Positions 1-12,391 are shown, counted from the first letter of the stretch. The stretch: 64,000 bases of DNA from Zingiber officinale (GCF_018446385.1 NC_055986.1:81057659-81121658), one strand, 5' to 3'. Notes: generated from the letters alone by a model not told the origin. Translations and numbers: made by a program.

Positions 1-149
1 TGGACTGAGTCAAGCTCGAGTCTTGATGTTTGAGTTTCGTGTTTGACAATACATGTAAACAACACATTGAGATTGCAGGTGCAATTATTCATGTGGGGAG
101 ATTATGAAGAAGAGTCAAGTAGGTCAAGGTTGACTGGATACTTGACTGG

Positions 150-304
150 AAAGTCCTGGTGAGTAAAGCCAGGCAGATTGAAAGTCCTGGTGAGTGAAGC
201 CAGGTAGAAAGAAAGTCCTGGTGAGTGAAGCCAGACAGATTGAAAGTCCTAGTGAGTGAAGCCAGGCAGATTGAAAGTCCTGGTGAGTGAAGCCAGGCAA
301 TTAA
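150..304 (+). repeat. Five 31-bp tandem repeats in the LTR
   Basis: Five direct copies start at 150, 181, 212, 243 and 274. Each begins AAAGTCCTGGTGAGTGAAGC and ends with a short variable tail. The same phrase, more diverged, recurs at 1350-2060, 18115-18260 and (reversed) around 51070-51340. It is therefore an ancestral part of the U3 region of these LTR families, not a local accident. Confidence 0.9.
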
Positions 305-509
305 GAAAAATCCAAGTAGGTCAAAGTTTTGACCGAATACTTGGCACGAAGAAAAGTCCAAGTGGGTCAAAGAGATTAACCTGACACTTGGTGAGCGAGT
401 TCTAGCAGGTCAAGGGTGACCGGATGCTAGGCATGATGTACCAACAAGTCATAGGTGACCGGATGTTGGTTTAGGGGGCTTTGGACTTGATTTTGGGCAA
501 AATCAAGGA

Positions 510-840
510 GCTGGATCGATCGACCGATCGATTGGCTCATGCCAAATCAATCGGCCGATCGATTGGGTGAGTCCCTGCGACAAGCTTCCTCCCAATCGAT
601 TGGTGGATCGATTGGGAGAGGCTCGCAATCGCACAGAACAGCGCTGGATCGATCAGTCGATCGATCCAGAGCTCCCAATCGATTGGGCGATCGATTGGGA
701 GGTGCGATTTTACGCAATAAGCCCTGGATCGATTGGTGAATCGATCCAGGCATTTCCCGAGAGCATAGAGGTGCTTTGGATCGATCGACCGATCGATCCA
801 AGGCCTCCTCGATCTATTGGGAGCAATCCAATCGATCGGG
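510..840. repeat. Inverted-repeat array in LTR (CGATCGACCGATCG type)
   Basis: Repeated near-perfect palindromes built on ATCGATCGACCGATCGAT alternate with about 30-60 bp spacers (for example 514-532, 592-618, 640-666, 676-702, 727-750, 777-800). It occupies the same position in the LTR as the arrays at 18530-18795 and 50195-50640. No convincing TATA box is seen just downstream here; GATAAAG near 858 is the only weak candidate. Confidence 0.85.
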
Positions 841-1349
841 ATCCGACCGTTGGCGCTAGATAAAGTCGTTGGCGTGCGATTCCTTCGCTATTGCTCGCAC
901 TGTTCACTCCCGATCTACACAGCGATTCCAGAGCCGCTTCACAGAGTTCTCACTGCCAGTTCTTGAAGTTCTTGGAGGTTTTTCCAAGTCAAGAGGCGGA
1001 TCTACAGCAAGAAGAAGAAAGTTAGGGTTAGGGTTTTTCTTGTGCAAACTTGTAAGCTTTTGCTTGTACGTATTTCTTTTCCCTTTCTTCTTGTAGTGTG
1101 AACTTGTAGGGCTTATCCGCCTTCGGTAGTTACCGAAAAGGAGTGTTTACATAGTGGAGGGTGCGTGAGTGTGTGGATCCTTGGATTAGTCACCTCTTCT
1201 TGAGGTGGATACCAAGTAAATCCTAGAGTTAGCGTTGTGTGGTTGTTTCTTTGTATTTTCTACTACATATCTTTGAAGAAACAAGCAACGACGAACACGG
1301 GATCGCGCCGAGCTATTCACCCCCTCTAGCTACATATCTGGTCCCAACA

Positions 1350-3247
1350 GAAAAGTCCTAATGAGTGAAGTCGAGCAGTGAGAAAGCTCTGATGAGTGAA
1401 GCCAAGAAGTTAGAAAGTCCTGGTGAGTGAAATCGAACAGTGGAAAAATCCTAGTAAGTGAAACTAGGTGGTGAAAAGCCCAAGTGAGTGAAGTTGGATA
1501 GTGAAAAAAATCCTAATGAGTAAAGCTAGGTGGTAAAAAGTCTTAGTGAGTGAAGCCAGATATTTGAAAATCTAAATGGGTCAAAGGTTGATCGGACACT
1601 TGGTGTTTAGAAGTCCAAGTGGGTCATGGAGGACCGAACACTTAGTGTTAGTGCAATCAACCTCTAGGGTATCAATATTTGATAATATAGCTTAGTCTAA
1701 TCAGTTTGACCAAGGGTTGATCCAAACAGGACTTGATGTTTGGAAGAGAAAAGTTTAGTTAGGACTAAATGACTAGCAAGGGTAAGTCTTAATTGGAGGT
1801 TAGGCAAGGGAAAGTCCCGGCGAGTGAAGCTAGACTCTCGTGAGTGAAGCTAGATAGTGGAAGTCCTGGTAAGTGAAGTCGAGCCCTAGTGAGTGAAGCT
1901 AGGTAGTGGAAGTCCTGGTGAATGAAGCTAGGTAGTGGAAGTCTTGGTAAGTGAAGCCGGACCCTAGTGAGTGAAGCTAGGTGGTGGAAGTCCTGGTAAG
2001 TGAAGTTAAACAATATAACTTCTAGTGAGTGAAATGGGCACCCCTAGGGAAAGGTAACCCTAGGTAATATATGATTGACTTGTTTCCAGTCAACCGCGCG
2101 TGGTCGATCGGACCAGCAAATTATTACTAATACTAACACTGTTTTATCTTTATTATTTTATATCTATGGTGCTAACTCAGTGTTGCAGGCAAGTCTTAGT
2201 AGATCAACTTGGTCAGATACTAAACAAGGCCAAAGAAAGTCCAAACAGGTCTGAAGGACCAGATGTTTGGCAGGTAAGTAAAGATAAGTCACTGGAGGAG
2301 AGTGACTCGGTGAGGACACATCCTGGTTGAGGGACAGTAGGCATTGGTCCAGTTTAAGTCCATTTCGGATCCTTAAACTGAAACCTTAACTAGATCCTGG
2401 TCTCGGAGAGACAGAGTCTAATTATTACTCAGTATTATTATGCACACTTGTCTTACAGGTTATTATTTGGTTTATTAGACTAATATGTTTTGCAAGGCAA
2501 GAAAATCAACAAAAGCCTCGGGTGAATAGTACCCGAGCGCCTTCCAGGGGATGGAAGGCGCCTTTAAGCAGTGGAAGATGCCTTGACATTGTTCATAGAA
2601 GCCACCTTTAGTTCATGGAAGACGTCTTCCGCAAGATAAGAATCAGATCTCGTCACAGATAAGGGCAAACTTGTTTAGGATCAAATTTGTTGGGTTGGAG
2701 GCGCCTTCCACGACCTTTATAAAGGATTTTCGACCTAAGCCTCAATAACAACATCCATGCAAACTTCTACGCATCCATTCGAGGATCTGACTGCTCCAGC
2801 TTCCTGCTGTGACTCTGCTACGATGCTGCTGTGCCTGACTACTGCCAAGGAGCCGACTGACACCGAGCCTAAGTTGATAATTTTTGAAGGTGTTAGATAA
2901 TGAATTTGTAATTTGTGCACTTTACTAATTACAAAAGGATAAGTGCAGGGTGTTGCACTTGTTCCGTCTTTCTATGTACTCAATCCCCTTTTTTGGAGGT
3001 ACTAGAAAAGGTATTTTAATGGATTACCCATTGATAGGTTCACGGGACCTGGGCCTTGGAGTAGGAGTCACCGTAGGCTCCGAACCAAGTAAATCGACTG
3101 TGTTTGTGTTGTTGTTCGCTTGTTCTTTACTTCACTTTATGATTTCCTTTCTCCGCTATGTACTTCACTTTTAGTTTTAAAAAGTAAAAACAAGTTTTCA
3201 AAAACCACATGGTTCACTCTCTCTCTCACATACGTCTTGATCCAACA
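1350..3247 (+). mobile_element. LTR of family H, copy 1, 5' end missing
   Basis: A second LTR family, interrupted on the left by the LTR at 1-1349. It holds diverged GTGAGTGAAG tandem units (1350-2060), a stretch shared with copy 2 (the 'cgcgtggtcgatcggaccag' segment near 2095 resembles that near 4317), a GGCGCC inverted-repeat block, a TATA box at 2716-2723, and an end at CACATGGTTCACTCTC...GATCCAACA. Copy 2 is 4217-5486. No internal coding region lies between the two copies, so they may be LTRs of a deleted element or independent solo LTRs. Confidence 0.55.
2515..2723 (+). promoter_or_regulatory. GGCGCC inverted-repeat block plus TATA box of LTR H1
   Basis: Several copies of a GAAGGCGCCTT-like palindrome (about 2546-2710) are followed directly by CCTTTATAAAGG, a TATA-type box at 2716-2723. 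The layout matches the other LTRs in this window. Promoter function is inferred from position and motif only. Confidence 0.6.
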
Positions 3248-4216
3248 CTTGACACAAGGAGAAAAATCTAAGTGAGTCAAAAGATTGACTGAACACTTGA
3301 TGGAAAAGTCCCATTAGGTCAAGGGTTATCGGATGCTAAGCAATGATAAGTCCCAACAGGTCATAGCTGGCCGGATGTTAGACAAGGAACTCTAGGACTT
3401 GAGTTTAGGTGCTAAGGTTGCCAAATCGATTAGGACAATCGATTTGGCAAAGCTTAAGTGATTAAGAATTATGCTTAATCGCTTAAGAGCCTAGAGTCTG
3501 AATAGTGAGGTGTCAAATCGCTTAGGTTAAGTGATTCGATAAATCTTACGTGATTAAGGTAATTACTTAGGCATGGTAAGCGATCAGGTTGATCGCTTAA
3601 GAGCCGTTCTTCATGAAAGCATAGAATGATGTTGAATCGATTCAGTATGGATTTAGAAATTAGAGTAATCAATTAAGGTTAAAAAAATAGTCGTTATGTA
3701 GGTTCTGAGTAGGTTGCTAACATGGTAATTGCTTAGGAGATTCTTAAGCGATTAAGGCACCCAGGGTAATCCTAGAAAAGAGTTTTTCGTGATTGCTCTC
3801 GAGACAGCTTTCGATGTCGATTTTTGAGATTTGGGAGAGACAAGTGCTGCTACAGTTTTCACCTTCAAGAGGCATTCCAAAGCAATAAAAACTCAAGCAA
3901 ATCAAGGTTCAAAGTGCTAAGTTGTGTTTCAATTTGTATTTACATTTGTTTCATTATTTTGAGTTGTATTCTTATTCTTGAGCTTGTACGAGACTTCTCC
4001 GCCTCTGGATTATTTCTGAGAAGGAGCTCTTTCATAGTGTATGTATGAGAGAGGATCAGATCCTTGGATTACTCACCTAAAGGAGGTGAATACCAAATAA
4101 ATCCTCGTATTAGCATTGGAGAGTTCTTTGCTTCTAATTTTCTGCTACACAATCAAGAAGATCAAGAAAATCAAAGCGAGTTATTTATCCCCCCTCTACC
4201 TTAACCAGTCCTAATA
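3248..4216 (+). mobile_element. 5'-truncated LTR of family D
   Basis: The phrases 'aagtgagtcaaaagattgactg' and 'ggtcatagctggccggatgtt' (3270-3390) match 340-480 in the first LTR. The segment ends in a TTATCCCCCCTCTACC-type terminus near 4216. Its inverted-repeat block (3420-3770) is built on a different motif, AATCGATT/GCTTAAGCGATTAAG, from its relatives. The 5' half and the tandem array are missing. Exact ends are uncertain by some tens of bases. Confidence 0.5.
3420..3770. repeat. Inverted-repeat block (CTTAATCGCTTAAG type)
   Basis: Repeated elements such as AATCGATTAGGACAATCGATT, GCTTAATCGCTTAAG and GTGATTAAGGTAATTACTTAG sit where other family members carry CGATCG- or TGATCGGTC-based palindromes. 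So the position is conserved and the sequence is not. No clear TATA box follows in this truncated copy. Confidence 0.65.
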
Positions 4217-5486
4217 GCTAGATAGTGGAAACCCTAGGGGGAGGTAACCCTAGTTAATGGGAAGTCCTGAAGGAGTAAACTCCAAGCATGTGTGGTGGAA
4301 TAGTTTTCGGTTGACCACGCGTAGTCGACTGGACCAGTAAATCTTAGAAACTATTAACACTACCTTACTTTACTATTTCATATATATTGTGTTAACTTGG
4401 TATTATAGGAAAGTTTTAGTTGATCAGATACTATGTAGGACCAGAGAAAGTCTAGATGTTTGGTAGGTAAGGTCAGGTAAACAACTAAGGAAAGTGATCC
4501 AGTGAGGGCGAGCCATAGTGGGGTTGTAAGTGCTGATCCAACTTAGATCTATTTTAGAAGTCTAAATTGAGGTCATGACTAGATCCTAGTCTTGGGAAGA
4601 TAGGATCTAAATCATAAATTTCTTTTATTCATGTGCTAACTCTGTTTCGTAAGGTATCTTTGTTATTTAGACTACAATATTTTGCAGGAGGTAAAATGCA
4701 AAAGTTAGCATCGGATAAATAGTGCTCTAGGCACCTTGGAGATGACTAGAGGCGCCTTAGAGCTAAATGAAGGTGCCTTGGATAGGGTAGAGGCGCCCTC
4801 GTGTGGATAGAGTTCGAAGATAGAGTTTCGTTGCAGGGGACGCCTCAAAGCGGACTAAAGGTGCTTTAGAGCGCATTGGAGGCACCTCAGAGCTTATGGA
4901 AGGTGGCTCAGAGCAGATAAGAGCCGAAGACTTCAGATCTGATAAGTACCATTAGAGACACCTTGAACCATTGAAGACGCCTCTAATGGTGTATAAAAGG
5001 GTCTTCTGCTAGCTCTTCTCACATAACTGATATACAAGCTCTTACAATCATTCCTTTTACCCTTCAAGCTTTGTTATGCTTACGAAACGATGATACTTTG
5101 CAGCATGCAAGCCTCAATGATGCAAGAATGATATGATGCCGCTACATACTCAAACGAGTCTAGACTTGGGTAACGTGTAATTATTATTTTATATTACTCT
5201 TGCTTTCTTTCTGCATATTATATTCTAAGGTTAGTAGTCTTGTTACCAACCTATCTTTTGTAAGAAGCGATTTAACAGTGAATTATCAATTAAAAAGGTC
5301 CAAAGGGTCTGAGTCTTAGAGTAGGAGTCGTTAAAGATTCTAAACTAAGTAAATCGACCATGCTCTATTTTTCGCTTTCATACTTAGTTTTATTATTCCG
5401 CACACTTAGTTTTTAAAAAAGAAAAAGAAATATTTTTAAAATCACATGATTTACCCTCTCCTCTTACATGCTTATGATCCTATGCA
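4217..5486 (+). mobile_element. LTR of family H, copy 2
   Basis: It resembles 2040-3247: 'accctagggggaggtaacccta', then a CACGCG/GGACCAG segment, a GGCGCC inverted-repeat block (4728-4990), a TATA box GTATAAAAGG at 4991-5000, and a final ATCACATGATTTACCCTCTC ... GATCC. It abuts the broken reverse-transcriptase frame of element A at about 5486, so this LTR or its parent element probably truncated A. The boundary is uncertain by a few bases. Confidence 0.55.
4728..5000 (+). promoter_or_regulatory. GGCGCC inverted-repeat block plus TATA box of LTR H2
   Basis: Repeats of the form AGGCGCCTTGGAG / GAAGGTGCCTT occur about ten times from 4728 to 4985 and are followed immediately by GTATAAAAGGG. It corresponds to the block at 2515-2723. 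Function is inferred. Confidence 0.6.
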
Positions 5487-7205
5487 TATAACATAAGGAA
5501 AATGACTACACTCCCATTAACATTCATGTACATGTAAGGTTCCTCTGCATTTTATAAGAATTCAAACTCTTTGATTACCTCATCAAAATAGATGTTCCAA
5601 TTCTTGGATGCTTGCTTCAGTCCATAAATGAACCATTGAAGCTTGCATATTTTATTTTTGTCAATAAATATGAAACCTTCAGATTATATCATATACACAT
5701 TCTCGAATAGATTTTCATTAAGGAAAGTTATTTTATATCCATTTGTCATATCTAATAGTAATGATGAACAACTATGACTAGAGTATCCAAATGAGTTTAA
5801 TCATGGTGACTGGTGAGAAGGTTTCATCATAATCAATATCATATTTTGATGAAAGTCTTTTGCAACCAATCTCACTTTATAGGTTTTCTTCTTAAAAACC
5901 AACTTGCACTTGATATGTGTAATACCTTCGAGTGGGTCTACTAAATTCCAAACTTAGTTTTTATACATGAAATCCATTTCTAATTTCATAACTTCTAACC
6001 ATGAATCTCTTTTTGAACTATTCAGGACTTCTTCATAACTAGTAGGCTCCTCATCCTAAATAAGTAAGACATCTCTCGATTCACTTATATCTCTTGGAAA
6101 TTAAATGTGTCCTACTAGGTCTATGAAGAAGTGGTGTATCAACAGGTTTAGCTATTACCTCATCCCTATGAGCAATGAGCTGTGGTTCTTGATTAGACAT
6201 CTCTTCTATGTCTATTGGAGTCTCTTGAACTACTCTTAGTTTAACCTTTTTCCTACTATTTTCCTATAAGAAAAACTCTTTCTCTAGAAATACAACATAC
6301 ATTAAAAAATATTTTTTGTTCCAAGGGATGATAGAATTGGTAACCCCTAATTTTCCTAAGGTAACCAATAAATAGACACTTATCAAACTTAACATCTAGC
6401 TTATCTGATATAGTCTTCTTCACATAAGTAGGACAATCCCATATTTTTAAATAAAATAAATGAGATTTCTTACCATTCCATATATGATATGGAGTAGTAG
6501 AGACTTCCTTAGTCGGGACTCTATTTAACAAGTAAACAACAGTCTTGAGTGTGTAACCCCAAAAGGATTTGAGAAGACTTGCATGATTCATCATCAACCT
6601 AATAATGTCCAACAAGGTTCAGTTTTGCTTCTAGACACACCATTGTATTGTGGTGTGCATAATGGAGTCCATTGAGACAATATGCCATTGTCTCTAAGAT
6701 AATCCTGAAACTCTTAGCTTAAGTATTTGCCACCTCTATCTGATCGAGCTATTTTAATACTCTTACCTAGTTGTTCCTCTACTTCATGCTTATATTCTTT
6801 GAACTTTTGAAAAGTTTTAGACTTGTATCTCAAGAAATACACATACCTAAATCACGAGTGATCATCAATGAAGTTAATGAAGTAGTTATAATCTCCTCAT
6901 GCATGAATTGACATAGGTCTACATGCATTGGTATGTATGAGAGTCAATACATCATACTATCATTCACCTTTTACCTTAAAGACAACTAGTCATCTTGCCT
7001 TATAAGCATGAAGCACATGTATCAAATGAATCCAATTTAAATGACTCTAGAATTCCATTCTTGTATAATTTAGACATACGTTTCATATTTATATAACCAA
7101 AGCAACAATGTCACGTGTAGGAAGTTAACTGCTCATCTTGTTTAGAATGTTTGCTACTTGTTTTGATAATGAATATATCGTTGGATATATCTAGAGCGTA
7201 GATGC
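5487..7205 (-). pseudogene. Ty1-copia pol fragment of element A: integrase core and reverse transcriptase
   Basis: On the minus strand, 7205 down to about 6250 encodes a decayed GAG-pre-integrase and integrase. The longest intact stretch is 6256-6615 (119 codons), with the conserved integrase C-terminal reading MLDIIRLMM ... FWGYTLKT ... LLNRVPTKEV ... SDKLDVKFDKCLFIGY. Further on, about 5890-5500, come RT blocks: VRLVAKDF, FSPVT, a segment resembling NLFENVYM, and IYGLKQASKNW. Sequence stops just before the YVDD catalytic box, where LTR H2 begins. Many stops and frameshifts are present, so it is inactive. In intact copia elements this polyprotein supplies integration and cDNA synthesis. Confidence 0.85.
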
Positions 7206-8465
7206 TGAAGGATCGAAATAGATGAGAGGGGGAGGGGGGATGAATCTTGTTCGTTAAAAAATCGTTTCTTTATCATAAAATCGAATAAGAGTAAGCAGCG
7301 GAAATAATAAAACAAAAGTAATACAAAAGAGACATAGTTATTTACTTGGTTCGAAGTCTATGTCGACTCCTACTCTAAGACCCACGATCCTTGATCATGC
7401 CGTTGGATAATCTACTAAAACTCTTCTTTCTGAACCCTTCAAAAAACAGGTAATTCATACAATGAGGAAGAACGATAGTAACACACTACTATCTTCTTAT
7501 AATAATAATGATGCAAACTAAAATAAAATATACCGACAAAGAATAGAAAGGTGTAGATCATCGGGGGCTTTTCGGTGTCTAGCTTGCACACAAGGTTGAA
7601 GCATAGTAGAGCAACATTAGCACAAATGATGAGCAAAGAGTAGATCAGAAAAGTTGACATGGCTCGGACCTCGAGCTGTTCTTTTATAAGCCACGTTTAG
7701 CCGACCAAAAAGATATTCGGTTGACTGATTGTCTTCTTTGCTTCAATCTGAATCTTCTTTGTCATTAATAGTTTTATTGTTTGGTTGATCAATCTTTATT
7801 TTCGGTCGACCGATTATGCTGTGATACCATGTTTGAAAGCCTAATCTATTTTTCCAATTTTACTTGTTCGATCGACCAAACCTCTATTTGGTCAACAGAA
7901 CCTCTGTTCAATCGACTGATAAAATGCTCTTATGGGCCAATTGAACCTCCTGTTCAGTTGACCAAACACTTGTGAAAATAAAGATCTCTGAGTTATGGAC
8001 GTGTGGCTACTGACAGAGCTTAATTTTGAGTTCTGAGTCAAAAGTTATGACCCTTTTAAGTTCAAAGGGTCATATGATCCTGCAACATAGAGTTAGATAA
8101 TAGATATTGATTCTGCAAAATAGAGTTAGATAATATATATTAAATATGCATGAGTATGACAGTTATGACTGTCTTGATCTTAACTTAGAAACCTCCGTTA
8201 ATTTCTTTAGTTGGATCAGCGACTTAAGGTTTGTCCCTTTTAGAACACGACCTCACAGTCGTTAGACTCCAGTTGCTTACCTCAACTTACCTACAAAACA
8301 TTGGATCTTCCAGACCTATTTGGACTTTACTGCCTAGCCACGACTAAGACGTTCTCGATTGAGTAAACAGCCTGTACACTTAATCACCTCATCAGATAAC
8401 AACATGACTTGAACCTTTGACAACATCAAAACTCAGGTTTGATTCTGGTGCGCTTTGCACCAATA
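7206..8465 (-). repeat. 3' LTR of element B
   Basis: It matches 13779-15166 throughout and has lost a block of palindromic units relative to it (1260 versus 1388 bp). A TATA box lies at 7684-7689 (plus strand TTATAA within TTTTATAAGCC), with CGATCGACC-type inverted repeats upstream of it on the minus strand (7697-7970). The internal end is decayed (CAATA instead of CAACA). Confidence 0.85.
7690..7970 (-). repeat. Inverted-repeat array of B 3' LTR
   Basis: Units such as GGTTGACTGATTG, GGTCGACCGATT, GTTCGATCGACC and GTTCAATCGACTGAT are scattered upstream (minus-strand sense) of the TATA box at 7684-7689. It is shorter than the partner array at 14265-14660. Confidence 0.65.
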
Positions 8466-11237
8466 ATTTCTTCCATTTTGATGTTTGGCAACCAATGTTC
8501 ATAGTTAAGTTAAAATATTATAGAGTTAAGTAAATAATCACTTAACTCTCCCCTTGAGTTTGATGACTCCCCCTTTGAATAATATATCTCTCCCCCTTTG
8601 ACACACAACAAAAAAATAAGGGGCATTGCAAAGCCTAACAAATTTGGGGAAAATATAAGGTTGAGTGTCATCTTCAAAATTTTCTAAGTAAAACTTAGAT
8701 AATTATTTTGAAAACTATGTTTAGAAAAGTTTGAAAAAAGTAATAAATTTTGAATAAGTTATAAAGTTGGGGTCAACTGATTTTGAAAAAGGTTGAAAAT
8801 TTGATAAGTTTTTTTTTAAAAAAACATTTGGAAAAGTAGTTTTGTAAACTTGAGGAGTTAAAGTTTGTAAATATTTTGAGAAATGAATTTTTGAAGAGCA
8901 ATTTTAAGTTTGATTTTGAAGAGCAATTATTTCAGAGAGAAATAGGTTAGATTTTGAGAATAATTTGAAAACAAAAGTTTTGAAACATAAGTTTTGAATT
9001 AATTTAAAAATAATTAAGAGTTAGAAATTGTTTAGAAATCAAATTAATTTTTAAGTTTTAGCTTTAAACTATGTTTTAGGAAATTAAATTTTGGAAATAA
9101 TTAAGTATTGAAAATTTTAGAAAAAAATATTTGGAAGATAGGTTTTGATAATATGTTTTGAAAGAGTTTTGAATAGCAACAGTATTTGCTCCTCCTGAAA
9201 TTAATATTGTCCTAAAGTCCATGCATGATGTGCATAGATTTTGAGAATAGATTTAAGAAAATGATGTTGATGCTCCCTTAATTAAATAATAACCTAAAGT
9301 CTAAGTGGGATATGAAATATATAGGTTAGATCAAAGTTTTGGAATAATTTTTAATTTACTTAATTCGTCTCACCATTTCTAAGTTATCAAACCAAATAAA
9401 CCTATAGTTGTGTGAGATGATTCAAAGTATTTTAGTAATTAGGTTAAATTAATACTTGATTAATCATTAAAGTTTAATTTATGGTTAAAATTTAAAGTTA
9501 ATTTAATTAAGGATTAATTTAATATTAAGTTTAATTTAGTTAATTAATTATTATTTGCTAAATTAAGTTAAATTTGATTATTAAATTATTTAAGTTAAAC
9601 TTAATTAAGGTTAGTTTCAAATTGATTAAGATTAATTAATTATTATTTGGATTTATAAATTAATTTAAGATTAATAATTTATTAAAATAATTGATTAATT
9701 AATTTGAAAATAAAATAAGATGATTAGTTTAAATTGCTGAACAATTTCAGATTAATTAAAGTAATGTAATAAACAGTTGATTAATGTTAATTTTGAATTA
9801 AATTAGATTAGATGAAATTATTAAGATCATTTATATTTGGATTGAGTTAACTTTAATTAATTAGATAATTTCTGAATTAATTAAGTTGATTAATTTGATA
9901 ATTAACTTGGATTAGTTTAAATTTTGGGTTAATTAGATTTGTAAAGTTAAATTAATGAATTTTAAATTTAATAAGAATTAATGATTTAATTATTGGTTGA
10001 ATAATTTAATTAAATAAATTAGGTTTGAGATTAAAATTGTTTATTGATTTATTTAGTTTCTAATTTATTGCATAATTTAAGATTAATTAATTTAGAATTA
10101 ATTAATTATGGATTAATTTAAAGATTATTTTTAATTTAATTATTTAAAACAATTTAATTAGTTTGGATTACTAAAACTTAATTAATTTAGGGTTAGTAAT
10201 TAATTAAGAATTTATTAATTAAGAATAATTGATTTATTTATTGATTAAATTAGATTAATTTATTAAGTTGCTTAACTTAATTTAACTTTAATTGTTAATT
10301 TCATATTTAAATAATTTGATTAATTAAGAGTTAATTAATTGAATTAGTTTCGAATTAAATTGATTTGGTTTATATTATTATAATTGTTAGATTAGTTATT
10401 ACTTATTCAATAAAAATGTGATTATCATTTTACGATTAGAGTTATTTTGGTTTTAAATTTAGGAAATTCAATTTTAATTAAAGTAATTAATTGATCAATT
10501 AAGTTTTTAATTAATTAAGATTACTTAGAGTTAAGGATTGATTTATATTTTTAATTTAATTTAATTAAGAATTTGATTATTGATTTAATAATTGATTTAG
10601 TTAAATTTTATATTAAACTTGGATTGAATTAACTTTTAATTGATTAAAATAATTTCATTTGATTAAGTTGAGAATTTTAGTTTTCATTAATTTATAGTTA
10701 AATTAATTTGTTTTGATAAGAATATTAATTATGATTAGTTTTAATTTAAGTTTTAATTAATTTTAAATTAAGTTATAATTAATTATTATTTTAATTGGGT
10801 TTAAATTTTATTAAGAATTTTGAAAAAAGTTGTTCGACCCATGTTAGATTCAAACTTAGTTTTGGGTTAATCAGGCAAGCTTCCTAAAGATAAGTTTTCA
10901 GTTAGTGACGAGTCATATGACTTTCTTGTGTAACAACAGTGCACCACTTTCTAAGTACTTTCCAAAATAGTTCTGTCCAAAGAACTTAATACTAGGTTTT
11001 TGTCTAACTGGCTCATGTTTGACTAGGGTAGCTTCGGCCAGATCCACTAGTTCTAGTGCACCAGGTAGAATACACATGATTCAACCTAGACATGCCTTTG
11101 ATAAAGTTTCCTTGACATACTATCATTCCAATCCATTCTGATGCTATGTTGTTAGGGTTTGGTAAATATTTTTATTTCTAACCATCCTAATCTAAGTAGA
11201 AAAATAAATCTAAGTTTAAGCAAGCATGCATAATCAA
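8466..11237. repeat. AT-rich AATTAA filler between gag and 3' LTR of element B
   Basis: No coding frame is present. The part next to the LTR (8466-8640) keeps CTCCCC/CCCCCTTTG tracts that resemble the polypurine tract region of related elements. About 9400-10850 is an almost unbroken run of TTAATTAA/AATTAAGTTA words. The same kind of filler, about 400 bp, lies at 52990-53395 in element F, where pol should be. It looks like sequence expanded by slippage where pol was lost. Confidence 0.7.
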
Positions 11238-11372
11238 TCAAGTAGGGTAAACCATTTTTCTATTTACTGCCACTGAGTCATGACTTAGATATGGTCTATC
11301 TAAGAGATGGATCTGACTCTTAGGAACCAAATATTGATTCAATTCAATCAATTTAGTTAAACATGACTTAGG

Positions 11373-12391
11373 TGTTGGAACCCCAAGGTTGTTTTGGTGT
11401 GATCAACAAGTTAAGTTAGGTCCTGTGTATTTTTAACCTTCTGTCTAAGTGTGCAGGAGTTTAGGAGCACAGGTAGTCGAGGGGAAGACGCAGCTAGCGA
11501 GAAGGACGGCACGCGGTGCGCCCGAGGGATGAGGCACTACGGAAGAGTACACCGGTGGACAAAAAGGAAGCGTGCGGTGGTTTTGAGGGACGAGAAGCCG
11601 GAGCGAAAAATTGCTCGGGGAGCAAGAGACGCAGTTAGCGAGAAGGTCGACACGGGGTGCGACCGAGGGACGAAGACTGCGGATGAGGACGCTGACAGAC
11701 GAGAAGGAAGCACGCGACGATTCCGATGGACGAGAAGCCGGAACGGAAGCCTGCTCGAGAAGACTGGAAGTTGGGTTTGGGTGAGCCCTATTCCGGATGG
11801 CAGATATCACCCAAGCAAGCGGAAGACTCGGACTGAGGCAAACGGAGGCGGAGCAGAAGACACGGGCTGAAAAAGTCAACGAGATTGACTTTCCCACCCA
11901 GGGCGCTCGGAACTGTCCGGGGCGCTCGGACCAATCCGGGGTGCCCGGAACCCTTCCGGGCGTCCGGACCGAAAATATATCCAGATCTCGATCAAATCGA
12001 GATCTATGCATTGGGAAATAAAGTTTTATCCCCTCAGGGTGCCCGGAACACTTCGGGGCACCCCGACCAAGGCTATAAATACAGCCTTGGTCCAGAAGCT
12101 TTTCAACAACTCAAGAATTGTAATTCCAACACTTGTGTGCTTCTTTTAGAGTTTAGCTTCTTTCTTTTTGCGCTTTCATCGTTGTAAGAGACTTCTCCGC
12201 TTGAAGGAAATACTAGTGCGACATCTTCCTTGGATTAACAACCTCCCCGGTTGTAACCAAGTAAATCCCTGTGTGCCTCTTCTTTTCTGTTTTAATTTAT
12301 TGCTTTTATATTTTGCAAGTCGAGAAGGGTTTCTTGTTATTATTTTTCAGGCTATTCAACCCCCCTTCTAGTCGGCCGCCGCGACCCAACA
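11373..12391 (+). mobile_element. Solo LTR E (family C LTR), nested in gag of B
   Basis: It begins TGTTGGAACCCC and ends GACCCAACA, and is flanked by perfect 5-bp duplications TTAGG (11368-11372 and 12392-12396). It is clearly related along its length to the LTRs of element C (15285-16295 and 20325-21348, opposite strand). It includes the GC-rich duplicated block (about 11480-11770), the GGGCGCCCGGA inverted repeats and a TATA box. Long open frames across it (11445-12187 both strands) are products of GC-rich composition, not genes. Confidence 0.93.
11895..12081 (+). promoter_or_regulatory. GCCCGG inverted repeats plus TATA box of LTR E
   Basis: About six imperfect palindromes of the form GGGCGCTCGGAAC/GTGCCCGGAAC fill 11898-12065. 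CTATAAATA follows at 12073-12081, inside a mirror-like AAGGCTATAAATACAGCCTT. The probable transcript start is 25-30 bp further on. Confidence 0.7.

Larger units (their letters stand above)
1..1349 (+). mobile_element. LTR of family D, left end cut by the window edge
   Basis: This is the 3' portion of a long LTR that ends in CCCAACA at 1349. Its order matches the complete family members at 17657-19458 and (reversed) 49682-51541: a tandem array with a GTGAGTGAAGCCAGG core, then 'aagtccaagtgggtcaa' and 'gaccggatgctagg' phrases, a block of inverted repeats, a leader, and a terminal ATTCACCCCCTCTAGC motif. About 40 bp of the 5' end seem to lie outside the window, judged by comparison with the copy at 49682-51541. 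No primer-binding site follows 1349, so it is a solo LTR or a 3' LTR. Open reading frames across it (539-1096) are by-products of the palindromes and are not genes. Confidence 0.75.

Noticed and set aside
539..863. Small frames with repeated RSIDR-like peptides
   Set aside because: Translations of the CGATCG palindromes in several frames; not a repeat protein.
1350..5486. Treating the two family H LTRs as ends of one intact element
   Set aside because: Between them there is only a truncated family D LTR, with no primer-binding site, polypurine tract or gag, and no target-site duplication could be shown.
11445..12187. Long open frames on both strands (up to 188 codons)
   Set aside because: They lie wholly inside solo LTR E, are Arg/Ser/Pro-rich on both strands because of the GC-rich duplication, and are not conserved in frame in the C LTRs.
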